DNA from: Chryseobacterium kimseyorum
GTDB lineage: Bacteria > Bacteroidota > Bacteroidia > Flavobacteriales > Weeksellaceae
NCBI RefSeq assembly: GCF_025971945.1
Contig: NZ_JAPDHW010000015.1
Span: 1-42,799, forward strand
Length of the DNA: 42,799 bases
Direction of reading: 5' to 3'
In this document: positions 16,894 through 25,220 of the stretch, in pieces
Numbering within the stretch: the first letter of the stretch is position 1
How the letters are laid out: every line of letters begins with the position of its first letter
Position numbers and translations under genes: made by a program
The notes under the pieces: model-generated
Databases searched by the model: none
The model's input: only the letters and a program-made list of their open reading frames with translations
What the model was told of the DNA's origin: nothing

Positions 16894-18009
16894 ATGTACG
16901 GTAAAAAAACATATTTATTATTTTATTTATCCCCACTCTTTTTACTGCTTTCCATCTTAAGTCAATGGAAAATAAAAGATTACCGTAGTTATGATTCTCA
17001 CTATTATATTAGTTTGGCTAAAAAATTACCAGTAGTATCAGATTCTCTTTATCCGATATTTTATCCAGTCCTCCTCAGAATTACTAACACGATATTTGAC
17101 AATTACTTAATCTCTTACAAATTAATTACGATTTTGGCATTCGGTATTTCTTTCTTCATAGTAAAATATTATAATTTCTTTTGGAAAGAATTCTGGTGTT
17201 TTTTCAGCTTCACAGCATTTTTCAAAATTGCACCTTGGGCATGGAGTGAAATTGTCATGATTCCTTTACTAACTATTTATGTAATGGTAAATCATCGCCT
17301 ACTAACCAATGGACACCACAATAGAAAAATAATAGCTATAAATATATTTCTTTTGATTATCATGGTTACTACAAAATATAGTTCAATATTCATTTTAGCT
17401 TCCATCATTCCATTTTGTTTCTATCTATTCATAAAAAACTATAAAGAAAAAGCTAAAGATTACATAATTATTTTTTTAGGTGTATCTATTCTAGTTCTCT
17501 TGTATCTTGCATTGAACAAATACAGTACAGATAATTTTATGGGAATGAGGTCTGCACCAGATTTTGGTGGTAAATTTAATATAAGACTTTCCTTATCATT
17601 TATTTTATTTAATTTGAACCCTTTTTTTCATGGCAGACAGGATAATCTTTTAGGCTTTATAACATTTAGTTGGCAGACCGCTTACATAATCAGTACGAGT
17701 CTAGTCATATTATGGTGTCATATAATCAGAAAAAGTTTATTAAACGGCTATCATGAGAAGACGATTGTGTTCTGCCTGATATCGTCATTAACCTTTTTAG
17801 CTTTAATTATATATTCCTACTTAACAACAAGAATTGACGTTCTTGACTTTAGGCTACTGTTACCTTTCTATTTTTTCTTTTTCTCTTCTTTAATATTTTC
17901 TATTAAATCACAAAAACCACTAAAAGACATAATACTTATACTTATCTTATCCATCTCAATAATTATTAATTTTTCTTCTACCTTGATGAATTATTATAGT
18001 TTTTCATAA
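16894..18009 (+). CDS. GT-C-like polytopic membrane protein, AT-rich orphan
   Basis: A 371-residue protein with about nine or ten hydrophobic segments and a short acidic first loop containing YDSHYYISLAKKLP (residues 33-46). An early Asp in the first extracytoplasmic loop is typical of GT-C glycosyltransferases that use polyprenyl-phosphate sugars (the PMT/ArnT type). A YPIFYPVLLRI segment follows, as in that group. The codon use is visibly richer in A and T than the neighbours and it is the only intact plus-strand gene in this region. It is followed by transposase debris, which suggests acquisition by transfer. It could also be an O-antigen ligase or polymerase; the family call is tentative. 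Confidence 0.6.
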   Translation: MYGKKTYLLFYLSPLFLLLSILSQWKIKDYRSYDSHYYISLAKKLPVVSDSLYPIFYPVLLRITNTIFDNYLISYKLITILAFGISFFIVKYYNFFWKEFWCFFSFTAFFKIAPWAWSEIVMIPLLTIYVMVNHRLLTNGHHNRKIIAINIFLLIIMVTTKYSSIFILASIIPFCFYLFIKNYKEKAKDYIIIFLGVSILVLLYLALNKYSTDNFMGMRSAPDFGGKFNIRLSLSFILFNLNPFFHGRQDNLLGFITFSWQTAYIISTSLVILWCHIIRKSLLNGYHEKTIVFCLISSLTFLALIIYSYLTTRIDVLDFRLLLPFYFFFFSSLIFSIKSQKPLKDIILILILSISIIINFSSTLMNYYSFS

Positions 18010-18024
18010 AATTATTCATCAATA

Positions 18025-18060
18025 AAAAGACTGGATTAACAGCAATAATTTCAGTCTTTT
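18025..18060 (+). terminator. Hairpin downstream of the orphan membrane protein
   Basis: AAAAGACTG (18025-18033) pairs with CAGTCTTTT (18052-18060) across an 18-base loop, starting 16 bases after the stop codon. The T run is part of the stem. The large loop makes it a modest terminator candidate. Confidence 0.5.
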
Positions 18061-18102
18061 CTATAAACCGGTTACTACCAAACAATCCTTCTCCACTACT
18101 AT

Positions 18103-18120
18103 CGCAAGCTTCCGCTCGTG
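18103..18120. repeat. Degenerate REP-like hairpin, left of the transposase fossil
   Basis: CGCAAGCTTCCGCTCGTG folds into an imperfect hairpin of the CACAAGC-loop-GCTTGTG type that I associate with REP elements near Y1 transposases in Bacteroidota. It lies about 45 bases before the fossil transposase frame. The family assignment is from memory. Confidence 0.4.
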
Positions 18121-18165
18121 TTCTAATATCCAGTAAAATATTAATGGATTAATATAACACTGTAA

Positions 18166-18345
18166 GAAAGCAATTTTTATCAGTTTACTACCGTATAATG
18201 GATAGACCTTTTAACAAGAATTGCGTATTTTAATATTATTATGATTGATGCACAAGACTATTGCAGGAAAAATAAAGCAATGAATATTTTAGCATTTTGT
18301 AAAATGCCTACTCATGTTCACGCATACTTTATACGGACATGAGCA
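18166..18345 (+). pseudogene. Fossil of a REP-associated Y1/HUH transposase (IS200-like, TnpA_REP)
   Basis: Translation of the plus strand in frame with 18241 gives a clear remnant: FYQFTTV, a TAA stop at 18196-18198, WIDLLTRIAYFNIIMIDAQD, YCRKNKAMNILAFCKMP, then THVHAYFIRT and a TGA. In TnpA_REP (RAYT) proteins the order is the same: an FVTFTVV-WIDVFTR-like opening, a helix with YCxxxKG, and the metal-binding HUH motif in MPNHVH, here MPTHVH (near 18307-18324). The C-terminal half with the catalytic Tyr is missing and there is an internal stop, so it is dead. Degenerate REP-like hairpins flank it on both sides (18103-18120 and 18337-18358). Confidence 0.7.
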
Positions 18346-18358
18346 AAATGCTCTTGCC
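18337..18358. repeat. Degenerate REP-like hairpin, right of the transposase fossil
   Basis: ACATGAGCAAAATGCTCTTGCC contains the hairpin CATGAGCA-AA-TGCTCTTG with one mismatch, the form CACGAGCA..TGCTCGTG that I recall as a common Bacteroidota repeat. AGCATTTTG (18291-18299) can also pair with CAAAATGCT (18344-18352), making a nested structure. It cuts into the end of the fossil transposase frame. Confidence 0.45.
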
Positions 18359-18409
18359 AGCGTCAGAAGCTTATTATAACGCAATAAAAAAATAAGTCCC
18401 AAAAATAGC

Positions 18410-18442
18410 AAACCCTCTTTTGATCGTTTCAAAAAAGGATTT
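18410..18442 (-). terminator. Intrinsic terminator of topA
   Basis: On the minus strand a 14-bp stem (two G-U pairs) with a 5-base loop, running from AAATCCTTTTTTGA to TCAAAAGAGGGTTT, is followed by GCTATTTTT. It lies 23 bases after the topA stop codon. Confidence 0.8.
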
Positions 18443-18465
18443 TGCGATTTTATATTTAAAACTTA

Positions 18466-21036
18466 TTATTTCTTAGCTGCTGGCTTCTTCGCCGGAGCTT
18501 TCTTCGCCGTAGTTGCTTTTTTTGCGGCTGGCTTTTTCGCTGCAGGTTTTTTCTTTTCTGCAAAAGCTTTAGGATCCTGCGCGGTAATCCATTTTTTAAC
18601 CTCATCGAGAGAGACTTCTTTTAGCTCGTCAGATTCATATTTGGTGTCATCCTTTTTCTTTGGAATTTTGAACATGGCTTTTCCAAATTTGATGAATGGT
18701 CCCCATCTGCCGTTTTCAAGAGAGATTTTCTCTTTTTCCCACTGCTGGATGTATCGGTTGGCTTCTTTTTCTAACTTAGCTTCTACCAATTCGTTGATAT
18801 CGCTTTGAGACAGATTGTCGAAGTCATATCTTTTTGGAACATTGATAAAAATGCTCTGATATTTAATGAAAGGCCCAAATCTCCCGGTTCCTTTGGTAAT
18901 TGGCTCACCTTTGAAGTTGGCAATAGGAGCATCAGCTAATTTCTTTTCAGCAATAATTTCTTCTGCACGTTTCTGATCTACAGAAAGTGGATCTTCACCT
19001 TTAGGAATACTGATATAGGTTTCTCCCCACTTCACGTAAGGCCCGAATCTTCCGACACCGATCGTTATCGACTGATCTTCGAAATCCTTTAATTCAAATG
19101 GTAATTTAAACAATTCCAAAGCATCCTCTAAAGCGATGGTTGCTATGTTTTGTCCTGCCATCAGTGATGCGAAAATCGGCTTTTCTTCATCGTCCTGTTC
19201 CCCAATTTGAATCATGGGTCCGAATCTTCCGATTCTTGCATAAATATTCTTTCCTGACTTAGGATCTACACCTAAAAGACGCTCACCATTGGCACGGTCG
19301 GCATTTTCTTCTACATCTTCAATTCTCGGGTGGAATTTTGAGTAGAAATCGGTCATCATTTCCTTCCACTTTTGGTCGCCATTGGCGATTTCGTCAAAGC
19401 TTTCCTCTACTCTTGCCGTAAAACCGTAATCAAGAATTTCTGAGAAGTTATTGGTTAAGAAATCATTCACTACCTCACCAATGTCGGTAGGAATAAATTT
19501 ATTTTTGTCGCCCCCGAATTTTTCTTCAAGAACTTCTTTTTTGATTTTATCTTTTGCCAAAGAGATTTTCACCACTTCACGGGTCTGCGGTTCCAATTCT
19601 CTTTTGTCTACATACTCACGGTTCTGAATGGTCTGGATTGTCGGCGCATACGTTGACGGACGGCCGATTCCCAATTCCTCCAATTTTTTAACCAACATCG
19701 CTTCGGTAAATCTTGCTGATGGTCTTGTGAATTTTTCTGTAGCAGTAATTTTTTTATAGTCTAAAACTTCACCTACGGTCACTTTCGGTAAAAGTTTTTC
19801 GCTGCTTTCCTCGTCTTCGTCTTCAGTTTTTACAATTCCGTATGCTTTTAAGAAACCGTCAAAGATGATCACTTCACCCTGTGCTTCAAAATGCTGCGGA
19901 AGTTTTGCATTTCCGATTTCGATCACTGTTTTCTCAATTTTAGCATTTGCCATCTGAGAAGCTAATGTCCTTCTGTAAATCAACTGATATAATTTACTTA
20001 GCTGAACATCACCAATCGATTTTACAGAAAAATCTGTCGGACGGATGGCTTCGTGAGCTTCCTGTGCTGAAGATGATTTGGTGGTATATTTTCTTGGAGC
20101 CGAATATTCTGCTCCGTATTCTGATGTAATTTGATTTTTGGCACCGTCAATCGCTTCCTGAGAAAGGTTTACCGAGTCAGTTCTCATATACGTAATGAAA
20201 CCTTCTTCGTATAATCTCTGAGCCAAACGCATCGTGTTTGTCACGTTGTAACCCAATCTTGAAGAAGCTTCCTGCTGAAGTGTAGACGTTGTAAAAGGTG
20301 CAGACGCTGAACGAGTGCCCGGTTTGGTTTCAACGTTCAGAACTTTGAACTCTGTAGTTCTGGCCAATTCTAAGAATTTCTCTGCGTCTTCTTCTTTTTC
20401 GAAATCTTTTTTAAGCTTGGCGGCGATTTCTTGATCTGCTTTATTTAAGAAAACTCCATCAAGTTTGAAACTTGCCTTAGGAGTAAACTGACGAATTTCT
20501 TTTTCTCTTTCTACCACCAAACGTACTGCAACCGACTGCACTCTTCCTGCAGACAATCCCGGTTTTACTTTTTTCCAAAGTACCGGAGACATTTCGAAAC
20601 CTACAATTCTGTCGAGAACTCTTCTTGCCTGTTGAGCATTTACTAAGTTCTGATCAATATCTCTTGGGTTTTCTATTGCTTTAAGAATAGCATTTTTGGT
20701 GATCTCGTGAAAGACGATTCTTTTTCTGTTTTCAGGTTTTAGTTTCAATTCATCTGCCAAGTGCCAGGCGATTGCTTCACCCTCGCGGTCCTCATCGGAA
20801 GCGAGCCAAACCATTTCGGCTTTCTTTACGGCAGACTTTAATTCTGTTACCAATTTCTTTTTATCGGCGGAAACTTCGTAATCCGGACTGAAGGTGGCAA
20901 GGTCAATTCCCATTCCTTTTTTCGGAAGATCACGGATGTGTCCGAAGCTCGATTTGACTTCGAAATCCTTCCCTAAATATTTCTGAATAGTTTTTGCTTT
21001 TGCCGGAGACTCGACGATTACTAAATTTTTCGACAT
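18466..21036 (-). CDS. topA: DNA topoisomerase I
   Basis: Type IA topoisomerase that relaxes negative supercoils by a 5'-phosphotyrosine intermediate. The 856 residues show the Toprim opening NLVIVESPAKAKTIQKYLG (residues 4-22), the acidic Mg-binding SDEDREGEAIAWH, and the active-site motif ITYMRTDS with Tyr283. The C-terminal third has four TopoI_C-type repeats (GRFGPMIQ, GRFGPYVK, GRFGPFIK, GRWGPFIK) and no zinc-ribbon cysteines. The last 30 residues are a Lys/Ala/Pro tail of (P)AAKK units like histone H1, probably for nonspecific DNA binding. It is monocistronic, with a -7 element just upstream and a strong terminator downstream. Confidence 0.96.
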   Translation of the reverse strand: MSKNLVIVESPAKAKTIQKYLGKDFEVKSSFGHIRDLPKKGMGIDLATFSPDYEVSADKKKLVTELKSAVKKAEMVWLASDEDREGEAIAWHLADELKLKPENRKRIVFHEITKNAILKAIENPRDIDQNLVNAQQARRVLDRIVGFEMSPVLWKKVKPGLSAGRVQSVAVRLVVEREKEIRQFTPKASFKLDGVFLNKADQEIAAKLKKDFEKEEDAEKFLELARTTEFKVLNVETKPGTRSASAPFTTSTLQQEASSRLGYNVTNTMRLAQRLYEEGFITYMRTDSVNLSQEAIDGAKNQITSEYGAEYSAPRKYTTKSSSAQEAHEAIRPTDFSVKSIGDVQLSKLYQLIYRRTLASQMANAKIEKTVIEIGNAKLPQHFEAQGEVIIFDGFLKAYGIVKTEDEDEESSEKLLPKVTVGEVLDYKKITATEKFTRPSARFTEAMLVKKLEELGIGRPSTYAPTIQTIQNREYVDKRELEPQTREVVKISLAKDKIKKEVLEEKFGGDKNKFIPTDIGEVVNDFLTNNFSEILDYGFTARVEESFDEIANGDQKWKEMMTDFYSKFHPRIEDVEENADRANGERLLGVDPKSGKNIYARIGRFGPMIQIGEQDDEEKPIFASLMAGQNIATIALEDALELFKLPFELKDFEDQSITIGVGRFGPYVKWGETYISIPKGEDPLSVDQKRAEEIIAEKKLADAPIANFKGEPITKGTGRFGPFIKYQSIFINVPKRYDFDNLSQSDINELVEAKLEKEANRYIQQWEKEKISLENGRWGPFIKFGKAMFKIPKKKDDTKYESDELKEVSLDEVKKWITAQDPKAFAEKKKPAAKKPAAKKATTAKKAPAKKPAAKK

Positions 21037-21050
21037 CCTCTAAATTTTTG

Positions 21051-21058
21051 CAAAAGTA
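21051..21058 (-). promoter_or_regulatory. -7 element for topA
   Basis: TACTTTTG on the minus strand matches TAnnTTTG and lies 14 bases before the start codon, giving a very short leader. I see no clear TTTG at -33. Confidence 0.5.
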
Positions 21059-21410
21059 AAGCTTTTTTATTATATAGATTTTTGTGCGGTCATTTTATTG
21101 TGAGAATTCTGTAGATTAAAGAAATATTTATAACACTTTACCATTTAAAAATTATAATGTTGAATAACAAATAAAGTATTTAGTTTAGTGAAAGTCTCAT
21201 CATAATCTGGTAAACATTAATCCACAGCAATGCTGATTAACTGTATGTTGATAGCAATTTAAAAATTATATCAAAATCATATGTGGCAATTTTTAAAAAG
21301 AATCATGGAAATTCTTTAAATAGATTCTATCATTATAGCTGTTTGAAATTTTAGATAAACTATAGCAGTATCTTTAGATTAAATTTTAATAATATTTTAA
21401 TGACTAAAAA
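21059..21410. other. AT-rich spacer upstream of topA
   Basis: Between the topA promoter and the terminator of the T9SS protein gene. It is very AT-rich with no coding frame on either strand, no tRNA-like fold, and no repeat that I can see. Confidence 0.4.
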
Positions 21411-21446
21411 AAAGAGACAAAACCGATAATTGTTTTGTCTCTTTTA
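21411..21446 (-). terminator. Intrinsic terminator of the T9SS-secreted protein gene
   Basis: AAAAGAGACAAAAC (21411-21424) and GTTTTGTCTCTTTT (21433-21446) form a perfect 14-bp stem with an 8-base loop. On the minus strand it runs into eight T residues. It lies 23 bases beyond the stop codon. Confidence 0.88.
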
Positions 21447-21468
21447 AAAATTAAATATCCGCGCAGAT

Positions 21469-24400
21469 TTATCTTTTAATAATCTTTACCACCATTTCAG
21501 AATTATTTATCCGAACCAGATAAACTCCCGAAACCAATGCAGAAACGTCTGTCTGAGTATTTTCGAATTTACCTGATTTTACCAACTGACCGGAAGCGTT
21601 GTATATCTGGTAATAATAATCTTTAACATCAGTAGCCTTGATATATAGAACATCTTTTACCGGATTCGGGAACAGCGTGATCTTATTCTCTTTAGCAATC
21701 GCAGTGATTTCCTTTTGCGTAAAAACATTTGAAGCTTTTACAGTTGCACCCGGAGTTACCGGAATTGCAGGAATTGGACCGGCCTCACTTCCGTTTTGAT
21801 CATACTTTACTTTTACGCAGCGACAGTTCATCCCAAAATAAGGATCATTATTATCGTGGAATGCAATCATCGCATTGGAAGATGCATTGAAAAGTACATT
21901 GATTGGTCTTCCCAGGTAATTTGAATTTAAAGCTGCTGTCCAAATTCCAGGATACTGGAAGTTATTCACTTCAAAAGTTCCCTGTGCAGTTTGGTTGGCT
22001 GTAACACTTCTGATACCTCGTGAACCGGAATTTGGATAATTGCCAACGGAATATCCTGCATCATTATAAGTGTAACCTATTGTAGAAGCTGTTGTATTCT
22101 GAACTCTCACCCCTAAATAATCATTAACAATACTGTAGCTGGTGGCTGCTTTTTTATCTTTCTTATACCATGGAGACAATCCATAATCCTGGTTGGTAAT
22201 GATGGCAGCTCCGGTAACATCAGGAATTCTCCAGCCTTCCGGACATGGATCAAAAGGAGATTTCTTCCCTCCTCTTCCCCATCGGTCTGCAGCAGCATTT
22301 GGCTCATTCAACAGCCAGTCGGTTCCGTTTGTATAATTAGGAACAGCCGTATTGTAAGGCGCCAGCGCACTCGGAACCATATAGACCAGAGGATTTTTAA
22401 CGGAATAAGATAGAACTTTTGCCACCTTATCTGATGTTTTATCTGTTGACAGAACATTGGCATTAGAACCATTGGTATATGTATCATAAGGAATAATATA
22501 TGAACCCGACAGATTATTATATGCAGCAGGAGTGAGTGTTGTGTAAGCCACACCACCGTTTGCATTTACATTTCCTAAAAATACATTATATGACGCGCGG
22601 TTGTCAGCAAATTGAAAAGAAGGAATCGGATCTTTTCTTCCCCACTGATACTGCAGACCTGTTGAGGCTCTTATTTTTTCGTACTCAGCAACAGTTGGCA
22701 CTAGAGGATTGGCAATCACGGGAAACGCATCAGTCGCACCGAGATTTCTATCCATAAATTCTGTTTTAAGTATATCGCCTCTAGTAATATAGTTGACGTA
22801 ATTTGTAGCTACCGCATTAGGTGTTTCAGTTGCATAAGTATACGAGCCAACCGCTGTATCAGTAACCCAAACGTGCCATGACCAATACACAGGATTCGAA
22901 ACACTTCCATTATGTAAAGTTACAACAGCATTACCACTCTGATTAGGATTTAAAGAAACTACAATTTTTGAATTAATCAGACTCGAAGCTGACCCGGGAG
23001 AAGGATTTGTAACAGTAACTGTATTAATCAAATCTGTATTCGTTGTCCAAAGAACATTTGCTTTCAGATCACTGAAATTTGCCGAATTTAAAATTGCCGG
23101 ATTATTCAAAAGCTGGCTTTGAACAGAAAATGCCTTTGTAACTGGAATTTCTACACTAGCCGAAGTAGAACTTTTTACTACCTGATAAGTATTTGGATTG
23201 TTCAATCCTTCTGTATATTCTGTATTTGTATTTAAGTATTGTGTCGGAAAATCATAGCCGTTAACTTCATAAAGAGGATCTTTTATGCATCGGCAACCGT
23301 TTGCATCAGAAGTTTTGGCAGTTGCGGTTGGCTGATACCAATATCTTCCTTTAATTGTAGGGTTTGCGGAATCAGGAGTATCGTTCTGATACTTATCGGG
23401 AACCATAAATAAAGCTCTGGCACTTACAGCCGGAGTGGTGTCAAAAAACCGCGTTAAAGTTGCGGTCCACAAAGCTACGTGATGCTGATCGGTATACTGT
23501 CCACCCTGAGCATTGATCGCCAGCTGTCCAGTCCCCGGAAAAACGCCCATATTATTTCCACCTACATTGGAGAGATTAAAGCCTACATTGGGATACACTT
23601 TAAAACCAGTCATAAAAGCTGGAACATTAGCATCTGTAGGTTTAATAATATGATAACCACTCGCCTCAAAAGCACTCTTACCAATAGTGGTCTGCAACCC
23701 GAAAGGTGAGTAATCTATCCTGATGTCGTCGACATAAGATCCTGATGCAAGATTGGGCACCAACATAGAAGGAATTCGCCATCCATTTGGACACGGATCA
23801 AACGGTGACTTATCGCGGTACGGCGCGTTGCTGCTATAATAATTGTAGTTGGTGGGCAGCTTTCCTTTTGAGTTATCTGACCAAAGATTCAGTTCCGTCA
23901 ATTTACTGTCAACGAGACTTGCAGATCTCCCAAACCAATTGACCATAAGATTTGCGTTGTTGTTATAATACGCAGGACCTGAATTATCATCCTTATTAAC
24001 ATAAATTAAACTCAAAGGATTTTTTACAGAAAGCTGAATATTATTATCTAGTGTCGCATTAGAAAGCAGGACAAACTTTCTCAGAACATCAAAATTCACA
24101 GCATTGGTAAAGTTTTTCGCACCTCTGTGTCTCACCTTTCCTATTGATCCTGAAACTTCGTAAAAATCATTTCCTCTTAAAACCAATGGCGGAATGGGAT
24201 CTTTCCTTCCCCACTGGTAAAGGAGTCCTCCACTTCGGTTCCATTCACCACCTGTATTGCTATTGGTTATAGCTCCTAAGTTTCTGTCCATCCACTTCCA
24301 GTCAGCATCAGGTATATTTTCAATCACACCATTACTTCGTTCTCTTCTGACTGCGGTAAAACTTTTGTAGGTTGAACCGTTGGTAGGATCATCGGTTACC

Positions 24401-24930
24401 CAGATATGCCATGACCAGAAAATTTCACCATTGAGTCTGAAGGCTACAACGGCATTTCCTTTCTTGGCTTTGTTGACCATAACTTTGATCTTTCCGTCTT
24501 CACCGGAATCTACAATTTCGAGATTATAATTAGCTCCCGATTTTATAAGTCCGGGAACATCTTCCCAAAGAACATCGGCGGTCATTTTGCCTTTAATTGT
24601 TCCGGCGCTTGCTAAATATTTGTAACTGCGCCACATTTCATAAGCCTTTTTCACAGGAATATATAAGCCTTCGCCATTTTGTGCCGGGTCAAAAATATAA
24701 CTGTTTGGTGCTTTCGTCCAGTCTAAGGCAATGACTCCTTTTGACTGACTAAGTGAAGATTCACTTAAATTCCCGGAGATTTTAACTAAAGTATCATTTT
24801 TTATGAGGCTGCGAGCATCTTCTTTAGTTGTAATAAAATTCCTCTCTGTTTCTAAACTAATTTTAGAATACGCATTTAAAGAAACTAAGCAAAACATTGC
24901 TATTAGATTCTTTGTCATTTTACTTTTCAT
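21469..24930 (-). CDS. T9SS-secreted surface protein with two FISUMP-like modules
   Basis: A 1153-residue secreted protein: signal peptide (about 1-23, ending AYSK), two homologous large modules, and a type A T9SS sorting domain (about 1080-1153, ITLFPNPVKDVLYI ... GVYLVRI ... VVKIIKR). Each module carries the same ordered landmarks: SWHIWVTD/SWHVWVTD, MDRNLGA, YQWGRKDPIP, then SPFDPCP(N/E)GWRIP and a C-terminal CRC(I/V)K. The MDRNLGA and DPCPxGWRIP motifs are typical of FISUMP-type modules in Bacteroidota and Fibrobacter proteins, whose function is not established. The gene is monocistronic with its own -7 element and a strong terminator. It would be exported across the outer membrane and anchored or released. 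Confidence 0.85.
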   Translation of the reverse strand: MKSKMTKNLIAMFCLVSLNAYSKISLETERNFITTKEDARSLIKNDTLVKISGNLSESSLSQSKGVIALDWTKAPNSYIFDPAQNGEGLYIPVKKAYEMWRSYKYLASAGTIKGKMTADVLWEDVPGLIKSGANYNLEIVDSGEDGKIKVMVNKAKKGNAVVAFRLNGEIFWSWHIWVTDDPTNGSTYKSFTAVRRERSNGVIENIPDADWKWMDRNLGAITNSNTGGEWNRSGGLLYQWGRKDPIPPLVLRGNDFYEVSGSIGKVRHRGAKNFTNAVNFDVLRKFVLLSNATLDNNIQLSVKNPLSLIYVNKDDNSGPAYYNNNANLMVNWFGRSASLVDSKLTELNLWSDNSKGKLPTNYNYYSSNAPYRDKSPFDPCPNGWRIPSMLVPNLASGSYVDDIRIDYSPFGLQTTIGKSAFEASGYHIIKPTDANVPAFMTGFKVYPNVGFNLSNVGGNNMGVFPGTGQLAINAQGGQYTDQHHVALWTATLTRFFDTTPAVSARALFMVPDKYQNDTPDSANPTIKGRYWYQPTATAKTSDANGCRCIKDPLYEVNGYDFPTQYLNTNTEYTEGLNNPNTYQVVKSSTSASVEIPVTKAFSVQSQLLNNPAILNSANFSDLKANVLWTTNTDLINTVTVTNPSPGSASSLINSKIVVSLNPNQSGNAVVTLHNGSVSNPVYWSWHVWVTDTAVGSYTYATETPNAVATNYVNYITRGDILKTEFMDRNLGATDAFPVIANPLVPTVAEYEKIRASTGLQYQWGRKDPIPSFQFADNRASYNVFLGNVNANGGVAYTTLTPAAYNNLSGSYIIPYDTYTNGSNANVLSTDKTSDKVAKVLSYSVKNPLVYMVPSALAPYNTAVPNYTNGTDWLLNEPNAAADRWGRGGKKSPFDPCPEGWRIPDVTGAAIITNQDYGLSPWYKKDKKAATSYSIVNDYLGVRVQNTTASTIGYTYNDAGYSVGNYPNSGSRGIRSVTANQTAQGTFEVNNFQYPGIWTAALNSNYLGRPINVLFNASSNAMIAFHDNNDPYFGMNCRCVKVKYDQNGSEAGPIPAIPVTPGATVKASNVFTQKEITAIAKENKITLFPNPVKDVLYIKATDVKDYYYQIYNASGQLVKSGKFENTQTDVSALVSGVYLVRINNSEMVVKIIKR

Positions 24931-25088
24931 ACTTAAAAATTGTACTTAATCAAACAGTTTTCAAAATTTAAACCAAAACAAACGATAATCAATTTGTTTT
25001 GACGATTAGCAAAAGATAAAATAATAATATTACTAAATAACCATGTGTAATTCAATATCAATAAATTATTCATTTTACTAATATTCGA

Positions 25089-25096
25089 CAAAAGTA
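25089..25096 (-). promoter_or_regulatory. -7 element upstream of the T9SS protein gene
   Basis: TACTTTTG on the minus strand matches TAnnTTTG. The leader would be about 150 nt. No TTTG is seen at -33, so this is a candidate only. Confidence 0.4.
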
Positions 25097-25220
25097 CAAT
25101 AATCGTAGAGTAATGTGGTATGCGTGAAGTCAACTTTTCTTAACATTTTAAAAAAAATTAAACGCGCTGAAAAATTTAAGAACTTTTCAGAATAAGAAGA
25201 AAGAAAAATAGGTTTAAAAA

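Noticed and set aside
24933..25133. 66-codon minus-strand frame upstream of the T9SS protein
   Set aside because: It is AT-rich, overlaps the proposed promoter region, and reads like translated intergenic DNA.
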